Origin: PALSA-270 sp963770915
GTDB taxonomy: Bacteria; Acidobacteriota; Terriglobia; Terriglobales; Acidobacteriaceae
Length of the DNA: 64,000 nt
Reading direction: 5' to 3'
Assembly: GCA_963770915.1 (NCBI GenBank)
Contig: CAVYRG010000001.1
Coordinates: 2,666,001-2,730,000 of the forward strand
The notes under the pieces are model-generated. The model ran no database searches. It had not been told where the DNA came from and worked only from the letters and a program-made list of their open reading frames with translations. The position numbers were made by a program, and so were the translations under genes. Positions 58,176-64,000 of this stretch are shown here, in pieces (position 1 is the first letter of the stretch; the number at the start of each line of letters is the position of its first letter).

Positions 58176-61100
58176 ATGTTTGACGCGCGCCGCCCGGTGG
58201 GGCGGCTTTTTTATTGGCTGCTGGCGGTAGCGGTGAGTGTCACGGGATTGCGGGCGCAGGGTCCGGCGACGACCACGATAAGTGACACGGTGTATCGCGC
58301 GGACGGGACGCCGGCCGGCGGAGTGCTGCTGATTTCGTGGCCAGCGTTCACGACCGCGGATGGGCAGGCGGTCGCGGCGGGGAAGACGACCGCGACGCTG
58401 GGCACGGGCGGCGCGCTGAATGTGAGCCTGGTTCCGAATGCCGGAGCGACGCCGGCGGCAACGGTGTATTCCGTCGTCTACCAACTGAACGATGGGACGG
58501 AAAAGACCGAGTACTGGATTGTGGGGACGACTTCACCGACAACGGTGGCGGCGGTGCGCACGATCCTGGGGACAAGCGGTTCAGCGGCGCAAATCGCTTC
58601 CCAGCAGTATGTAAACGCGGCGGTGGCGACGAAAGCCAACGACACGTCGGTGGTCCACCTGGCGGGGAGCGAAACGATATCCGGCACGAAGCAATTCACG
58701 GTTGCGCCGAGCGTGCCGACGCCGGTGCAGTCGACGGATGCGGTGAACAAAGCGTATGTGGACTCGGCGGTGACGAATGCGGGCAGCGGATCGTTCGTGA
58801 GCACGTCGGGAGGCACGATGACGGGCCCGCTGACGTTACCGGGAGATCCAGCGGCTTCATTGCAGGCGGCGACGAAGCATTATGTGGATTTGGGGATGGC
58901 GGCGAAGGCGGACCTGACAGGCGGGCTGGTGCCGGCGGCGGAATTGGGCGCGGGGTCGCCGAGCTCCAGCACCTGCCTGCAGGGAAATCAGACGTGGGGA
59001 CCGTGCGGAACGAGCAGCAACGCGGTGCAGATTCAGGGAGTCAATGTGAGCACGGGGGCGCCCGCGGACAATCAGGTGATCACGTATGTGGCGGCAGACG
59101 GGCAGTACGAGCCGCGGGCCGGCGGCGGAGTGTCGAATGGAATGCAGGCGGTGAAGTATGCGGCCGATTTCAACTGGTCGCAGTCGCCGGCGGCGGACCT
59201 GAGTTCTCCGGGAGCGAAGACGGTAAATCTAACGGCGTGCCCGCCAGGAGTGACGGGGACGGAGCCGCAGTATTACGTGTACATCGCGGGGACGGGTACG
59301 CCGGAAGCGGTGCTGGTGACCGGAGGAACATGCGCCGGGAACGGATCGCCGGGGTCGTTGCAATTCACGACGGTCAACGGACATTCCGCGGGATACACCG
59401 TGGGGAGCGCATCGGGCGGACTGCAGGAGGCGCTGATCGGGGCGCGGTTTACGCCGGATGCAAGCGGATCGCAAGCAGGAAAAGTTGTGCTGCCCCCGAA
59501 CGGGCAGATCAATTTGTATGCGCGGGTTTCGATCCGGGCGTCAAATATGACGGTGGATTTTTCCGGAGCGATCGTGAACTGCCTGATGAATGACACGTGC
59601 ATTTATGTCGGAGACACGACGAATATCAACATGTTTTCCGACACGACGCTGATCAATCCGCACGGGCGGCCGGGTTATCCGGGAGGGCAACATCCGTTCA
59701 TTGAGGTCAACGCGCAGAAGACGAGAATCCTCAATGTGGTGACGCAGTATCCGTACGGAAACCTCACGGCAACCTTCAGTTCGTATGTGCAAGTGGACAG
59801 CGACGAGGCCTTCTTGCTGGACGGACTCGACACGGCATGGGGATCGAGCACCGGAAACACGAGCGTGTTGTGCAATGCGACGACGTGCAATCCGGTGATC
59901 TATGCGCCGGGTCCGAGCGGCTTGAACTCGGCGGTGGGCTGGTTGAAGCACTTGAACCTCAGCCTGAGCTGCCTGGCGAATGGGGTGGACTGGGAGAGCG
60001 GGAACGGAGTGCGAATTTCGGACAGCGTGATCCAGGGATATGCGCAATATGGGGTGCGGGCAGGGACAGCGCGCGGCGGGTTCCTCGGAATGAAGCTGGA
60101 GAACGTGTACGAAGAAGTAGGGGGCTGCTCGAATCCGGCGGGAAATATTGGAGAAGCGGGGATCATCGCGCAAGGCGGATCCGTGGAGATTTCGGGGCCG
60201 GCGGGAGTGGGAGAACTGGGAAGCGCGGGAGGCCCGCAAGGGGTGGTCCCGCTGTTCGCGAATACGGGAACGACGGAGTACCGGTATTACGTTGTGGCGA
60301 ACAGCGCGACGTTCGGCGCGTCGAATGCGCTGTATGCGGGGCGCGCGCTGAGCAATGGATCGGGAAATATTACGGTAACGACTCCGGATATAGCGGGAGC
60401 GGCAACCTTTGACTTGTTGCGAGTGACATTTACGAACTCAGCGGTGGAGCAGTCTGCGCCTTATGGGACGGGAAGCTATGCGGTGGTAACGGGGGTGACA
60501 AGGGCCACGGCGTGTGCCGGCGGAGTTTGCACCTTCACCGACACGCAAGCGACTTTGGGGAGCTACACGGTGCCGGCCCCGGGCTATTTTCCACTGCTGA
60601 AGTACTGGCCAGGAGCGTTGATTCTAGGGGCCAACTCGGATACGAACAGCGTGCTGGCGGCGTCGCTGGCGCTGGTGCCGACGCTGCCGCAGGATACGGT
60701 GGACGTGCAGGGAATGCAGATGAATGCGGTCGTGGCACAGTATTGCGCGTCGGCGAACGATTGGACTCCGTTGCTGGCAAGCTGCTATGCGACGTATCCG
60801 CCGAGCGGGCAGTTCACCGTGCCCGCGCTGGTGCTGCCGACGAAGCCTTCGGCGGATGGAGGGTTGGCAACCAATCTGAAAGGAAGACTTAACTTTGGAA
60901 CGCTTGGGTCAGGCCCGAGCCACATCATCACGCTTGCAGACTCGGCGTTTCAAAAGACGGTGGCAACGCAGAACAATCGGCCGACCAACGACGCGTCGGA
61001 TGCATACATCGGATATGACCGGGGGAATTCGCCGACGACATATGGGATCAGCTTTGGAGCGCCGGTTTCGCTGTCGAACTACATCGGGAATGTGGGAGAC

Positions 61101-62978
61101 GGGACGAACTGGCTGGAGCGACTGACGTCTTCGCTGAAGGAATTCAAGACGAATGTGCAGATGGACAGCGGGCTGACGGTAAGCGGGCAGGTATCGGCGT
61201 CTTCGTTTCTGTGGACGGGGAGCGGGCCGTGGAGCGTGCAGGCGGGATTTGGGACGCTGAGCGCGGCGCCGGCGGGAAAGTCGGCGATTGGATTTGGGGC
61301 GGGAGGCAAGCTGCAGGTTTCGGAAAATGGTGGAGCGGTGGTGGAGGTGGCGAAGCTGGATGTGAATGGGAACGTGAGCGAGAACGCGAACACGGCGTCG
61401 GCGCTGGCGGCGACGCCGACGCAGTGCAATGGGAGCTTCGCGACGGGCATCCAGGCGAATGGGAACGCAAACTGCGGGACGGCGGACGTGGTGCAACTGG
61501 CGGAGACGACTGCGCCAACGGGGATCGCGAACTTTGGACTGTTCTGGTTCGACTCGACGTGCCATTGCCCGAAAGTGATCGACAACAACGGGCAGGTGGT
61601 GCAGCTGGGATTGACGAATGTATTCAACAGCGATGCGGTGGGCACCAGTCCGGCGAATGTGCTGGAAGAGCGGAATGGGACGACGCCGCAGGCGCTGCGC
61701 GTGTTCAACACTTATACAAACTCGAGTTCATGGGATTACTTCGGAATGGACTATGACGCGACGAGTTCCCGGTACCGGATTTGGTCGAATGATGCGAGTT
61801 CGGGAGCGCCGGGGATTGAATTTCAGATTCAGGGGACGGTGCCGTGGTACATCAGCTCGAATTTGAACTTGTTGACGGGCACGGACAATTTGCGGGATGT
61901 GGGCGCGGACACGCTGGGGATTCGGAATTTGTTCTTCGGATCATTCTTGGACGGCGAAACCGGTGGCGCATTGGTTACGGAGATGGCCAACGCGAGCACG
62001 ACGGGGACGACGCTAAATTCGCTGGCGAAGTTGACGGGAGCGCCGGCGACGGCGGTAATGGCGGGGACTTCGGACACAAGCGGCGTTCTGGGCGTGGTCA
62101 ATACGAACTCGGGCACGAGCTGCGCGGCGGGGACGACGGGGAAGGCTTGCATTGTGACCAAGGGGCCGGGGACCTGCAGTTTTGACGGCGGGGTGACGGC
62201 GGGGGATTACGCGCAGATCAGCGCGACGACGGCGGGCGATTGCCATGATGCGGGGGCTACGTATCCGACGAGCGGGCAGGTGCTGGGGCGGGTGCTGGTG
62301 ACGAATGCCAGCGCGGGAGCCTACGGCACCTACTTTTTTGGAGGAGAGAGCCAGGGAGGGTTGAGTTCGACGGCAGCGGCGGCGACCTATGCGCCGCTGG
62401 CTTCGCCGGCGCTGACGGGGACGCCGACGGCTCCGACGCCGGCGGCGGGGGATAACTCGACGAATATTGCGACCACGGCGTTTGTGACCAGCACGTGCAT
62501 GTGGACGACGTTTCCGACTACGGGCGGGACGGGAAATACGCTTTCGGGTACGGCGAATAAGGCGACGCTGTGGAAGGTGTGGCTGCCGGCGCCGTGCAGC
62601 ACGTCGGCGGTGACCTATGACATCGGGACCGCGGACAACACGTCGAACACCTATGACCTGGGGCTGTACAACGCGGCGGGAACGTTGATGGTGCACACGG
62701 GATCGACGGCGGGGACGACGTTCGCTTCGGCGACTGGAGTGAAAGACGCGAACTGGACGGCCGGCGCGGTGTTGCCGGGAGGGATTTATTACATTGCGCT
62801 GACCAGTTCGTGCACGTCGAGCTGCGCGACGCTGGCGGGCGCGAGCAGCAACGCGCTTGCGCGGGAGACGAATACGGCGGTGAGCGTGAGTTCCGGAGGA
62901 ACACTTTCGGGGACGGTGACGCCGCCGGCGGATGCGTCGGCGGGCGGGGCGCAGATTCCGGCGCTGATTGTGAGGTAG
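58176..62978 (+). CDS. Giant secreted tail-fibre-like / beta-helix protein
   Basis: 1600 residues from ATG 58176 (GGGAGGAG just upstream; GTG 58155 is less likely). Signal peptide LFYWLLAVAVSVTGLRA. Tail-fibre-type repeats follow near 130-260 (VPTPVQSTDAVNKAYVDSAV; GGTMTGPLTLPGDPAASLQA; TKHYVDLGMAA). Then comes a parallel beta-helix-like part (about 420-700, VDFSGAIVNCLMNDTCIYVG), and at the end another tail-fibre block (LASPALTGTPTAPTPAAGDN, STNIATTAFV). Gly, Ala, Ser and Thr dominate, Lys and Arg are rare. G-ending codons prevail. Probably displayed or exported; host-binding or polysaccharide-binding role inferred. Confidence 0.85.
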   Translation: MFDARRPVGRLFYWLLAVAVSVTGLRAQGPATTTISDTVYRADGTPAGGVLLISWPAFTTADGQAVAAGKTTATLGTGGALNVSLVPNAGATPAATVYSVVYQLNDGTEKTEYWIVGTTSPTTVAAVRTILGTSGSAAQIASQQYVNAAVATKANDTSVVHLAGSETISGTKQFTVAPSVPTPVQSTDAVNKAYVDSAVTNAGSGSFVSTSGGTMTGPLTLPGDPAASLQAATKHYVDLGMAAKADLTGGLVPAAELGAGSPSSSTCLQGNQTWGPCGTSSNAVQIQGVNVSTGAPADNQVITYVAADGQYEPRAGGGVSNGMQAVKYAADFNWSQSPAADLSSPGAKTVNLTACPPGVTGTEPQYYVYIAGTGTPEAVLVTGGTCAGNGSPGSLQFTTVNGHSAGYTVGSASGGLQEALIGARFTPDASGSQAGKVVLPPNGQINLYARVSIRASNMTVDFSGAIVNCLMNDTCIYVGDTTNINMFSDTTLINPHGRPGYPGGQHPFIEVNAQKTRILNVVTQYPYGNLTATFSSYVQVDSDEAFLLDGLDTAWGSSTGNTSVLCNATTCNPVIYAPGPSGLNSAVGWLKHLNLSLSCLANGVDWESGNGVRISDSVIQGYAQYGVRAGTARGGFLGMKLENVYEEVGGCSNPAGNIGEAGIIAQGGSVEISGPAGVGELGSAGGPQGVVPLFANTGTTEYRYYVVANSATFGASNALYAGRALSNGSGNITVTTPDIAGAATFDLLRVTFTNSAVEQSAPYGTGSYAVVTGVTRATACAGGVCTFTDTQATLGSYTVPAPGYFPLLKYWPGALILGANSDTNSVLAASLALVPTLPQDTVDVQGMQMNAVVAQYCASANDWTPLLASCYATYPPSGQFTVPALVLPTKPSADGGLATNLKGRLNFGTLGSGPSHIITLADSAFQKTVATQNNRPTNDASDAYIGYDRGNSPTTYGISFGAPVSLSNYIGNVGDGTNWLERLTSSLKEFKTNVQMDSGLTVSGQVSASSFLWTGSGPWSVQAGFGTLSAAPAGKSAIGFGAGGKLQVSENGGAVVEVAKLDVNGNVSENANTASALAATPTQCNGSFATGIQANGNANCGTADVVQLAETTAPTGIANFGLFWFDSTCHCPKVIDNNGQVVQLGLTNVFNSDAVGTSPANVLEERNGTTPQALRVFNTYTNSSSWDYFGMDYDATSSRYRIWSNDASSGAPGIEFQIQGTVPWYISSNLNLLTGTDNLRDVGADTLGIRNLFFGSFLDGETGGALVTEMANASTTGTTLNSLAKLTGAPATAVMAGTSDTSGVLGVVNTNSGTSCAAGTTGKACIVTKGPGTCSFDGGVTAGDYAQISATTAGDCHDAGATYPTSGQVLGRVLVTNASAGAYGTYFFGGESQGGLSSTAAAATYAPLASPALTGTPTAPTPAAGDNSTNIATTAFVTSTCMWTTFPTTGGTGNTLSGTANKATLWKVWLPAPCSTSAVTYDIGTADNTSNTYDLGLYNAAGTLMVHTGSTAGTTFASATGVKDANWTAGAVLPGGIYYIALTSSCTSSCATLAGASSNALARETNTAVSVSSGGTLSGTVTPPADASAGGAQIPALIVR

Positions 62979-63165
62979 GGCAGTTCAGTTGTCAGTTCTC
63001 AGTTCTCAGTTGTTGGTTCAGGTGGCAATTCTAACCATGGCATGCGCCGTGGTTTTTTGTTGGGGCGAGAGTGGCGGCAGCGGAAAGCAAAAGCAGGTCC
63101 CTCCACTGCGCTTGCTTCGCTGCGCTACGGTGCGGATGACAGGTCTTGAGAAAGGGATCGGGAAA

Positions 63166-63384
63166 ATGGCGAGAACAAAACAGCTCGGGATTGGGGCGGT
63201 GATCCTAGCGGCGGCGCTGGCCGGCGGGAGTTCGACGGAGCTGGTGATTCCGCGGGCCTGCATGAAGGCGGTGGAGTTGACGGAGGCGAGCGAGTGCCAT
63301 GGGCCGGATGAGGATCACTTGAAGTGCAGTGGGCTGGCGCTGACAGTGAGAACGGAGTGCGAGCAGGTGAGGGTGATTCCGTGA
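63166..63384 (+). CDS. Small secreted protein (72 aa)
   Basis: ATG 63166. A signal-like N-terminus (GIGAVILAAALAGGSSTELV) is followed by a Cys-rich mature part (IPRACMKAVELTEASECHG, LKCSGLALTVRTECEQVRV) with four Cys. No family recognised. It overlaps the next gene by 4 bp. The preceding 180 bp include boilerplate intergenic text common in this phylum and no gene. Confidence 0.6.
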   Translation: MARTKQLGIGAVILAAALAGGSSTELVIPRACMKAVELTEASECHGPDEDHLKCSGLALTVRTECEQVRVIP

Positions 63385-64000
63385 AGCGAATTGCGATGCT
63401 GGTGTGGTTGCTGTGCGGAGCGGCGTGGGGGACGACGTACTACGTGGACCCCGCGGGGTCGAATGCGAATAACGGGCTGACGCCGCAGACGGCGTGGAGA
63501 ACGCTGCTGAAGGTTGGAATTTCAACGTTCAATCCCGGAGACCAGATTCTGTTCAAGCGGGATGGAGTGTGGAATGAGTGGCTGACGCCGCCCTCGAGCG
63601 GGACGGCGGGGAACCTGATCAAGTTCGATGCGTATGGGAGCGGGCGTCCGCCGGAGTTTACGGGAGCGTACCAGACGAAGGCGAGCGACTGGTCGAATAC
63701 GTCGGGGAATGTGTGGCAAATCACGCTGACGGCGACGCAGCCGATTTCGCAATTGAAGTTCGTGCAGTTTGGGACGCTGTGGGGGAACTCGCAGACGGCG
63801 GAGGCGAACCTGGCGAACGACCGCGACTGGTATTACGACCCAGGGACGCAGAATTTGTATGTGTGGTCGGCGGGCGGGAATCCGGTGGGGCATTACGGGT
63901 CGGTGACTCCGATTGTTTTGAGCGGGCAGTCGGTGATCAATATCAATGGCGTCAGTTACATCGAAATTCAGCACATCAAGCTGGATTTGTACGACGGCTA
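63381..64000 (+). CDS. Secreted right-handed beta-helix protein, runs off the window
   Basis: GTG 63381 overlaps the preceding stop. 206 residues are visible and the frame stays open at the edge. Signal peptide IAMLVWLLCGAAWG, then TTYYVDPAGSNANNGLTPQT, the opening motif of secreted pectate-lyase-like/DUF1565 beta-helix proteins, and FNPGDQILFKRDGVW, which is typical of the first coils. Later IVLSGQSVININGVSYIEIQ begins the helix ladder. Probably polysaccharide binding or cleavage at the cell surface, with its neighbour. Confidence 0.8.
   Translation, partial: MKRIAMLVWLLCGAAWGTTYYVDPAGSNANNGLTPQTAWRTLLKVGISTFNPGDQILFKRDGVWNEWLTPPSSGTAGNLIKFDAYGSGRPPEFTGAYQTKASDWSNTSGNVWQITLTATQPISQLKFVQFGTLWGNSQTAEANLANDRDWYYDPGTQNLYVWSAGGNPVGHYGSVTPIVLSGQSVININGVSYIEIQHIKLDLYDG

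Noticed and set aside
58337..59593. A 418-residue frame rich in Gly, Arg and Asp inside the giant secreted protein
   Set aside because: It is the +1 shadow of the tail-fibre gene; composition follows from the codon bias, and there is no ribosome-binding site.
54650..64000. Intact prophage
   Set aside because: No integrase, terminase, portal, capsid or lysis gene is visible, and the fibre-like protein has a Sec signal peptide. The right side is cut by the window, so this remains open only beyond 64 kb.
1..64000. tRNA, rRNA, tmRNA, RNase P RNA or CRISPR array
   Set aside because: I searched by eye for T-loop, SRP and RNase P cores and for regular spaced repeats and found none.

Overview
The window looks like a chromosomal segment of an Acidobacteriota (Terriglobia-like) genome. 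That placement is an inference from gene content: a long stand-alone ADOP-type FtsX permease, PadR regulators, Ser/Thr kinases fused to PEGA or PD40 propeller domains, a winged-helix/TolB-like/TPR regulator, and small coiled-coil proteins typical of that phylum. GC is high. I see no rRNA, tRNA or CRISPR array. Two genes, threonine synthase and a beta-propeller lipoprotein, are each broken by two frameshifts. All four breaks fit one extra base in a TT/AA run, which points to draft-quality or error-prone sequence.

Layout. 0-7 kb: a PilZ protein, small regulators, and a four-gene MacA/MacB-like ABC operon on the minus strand. 7.4-9.8 kb: a membrane kinase-like protein with PEGA repeats whose catalytic residues are missing. 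10-20 kb: mostly housekeeping. It holds 3-hydroxyacyl-CoA dehydrogenase, a WalJ/YycJ-like metallo-hydrolase, msrA, pyrD with a secreted phosphodiesterase, and the yceD-rpmF-plsX-fabD block behind a good promoter. 20-27 kb: an ADOP permease, then a TetR-HlyD-ATPase-ABC2 permease efflux operon with a readable operator. 27-33 kb: ThiS/MoaD-like carrier plus broken thrC, a PadR unit with a perfect palindromic operator, an ERCC4 nuclease and ddl carrying an in-frame GC-rich repeat insertion. 33-40 kb: an active Ser/Thr kinase with a propeller, a truncated ParD, an NlpC/P60 hydrolase, a ParE/RHH toxin-antitoxin pair, a possible small RNA with two orphan small genes, and a quinone oxidoreductase. 40-54 kb: an MltD-like transglycosylase with LysM domains, a histone H1-like protein, a CadC-like TPR regulator, a GH3 glycosidase with PA14, a membrane sulfatase-fold protein and the broken propeller.

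54.6-64 kb is the most unusual part. It opens with an S24/CI-like repressor that has repeated operator-like boxes over its own -10. Divergent small genes follow (zinc ribbon, sigma-region-4-like HTH, a basic/acidic small protein, a dual-specificity phosphatase), then a 1600-residue secreted protein built from phage tail-fibre-type repeats and a beta-helix, and a second secreted beta-helix protein running off the window. Codon choice here shifts to G-ending codons. No capsid, portal, terminase or integrase gene is visible in the part we can see. I read it as a phage-derived or transferred cell-surface module of unknown function, and it is the best candidate here for something undescribed.

Several genes have a -10 box 5-11 nt before the start codon, consistent with leaderless mRNAs. 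Three kinds of short dispersed repeat recur between genes.
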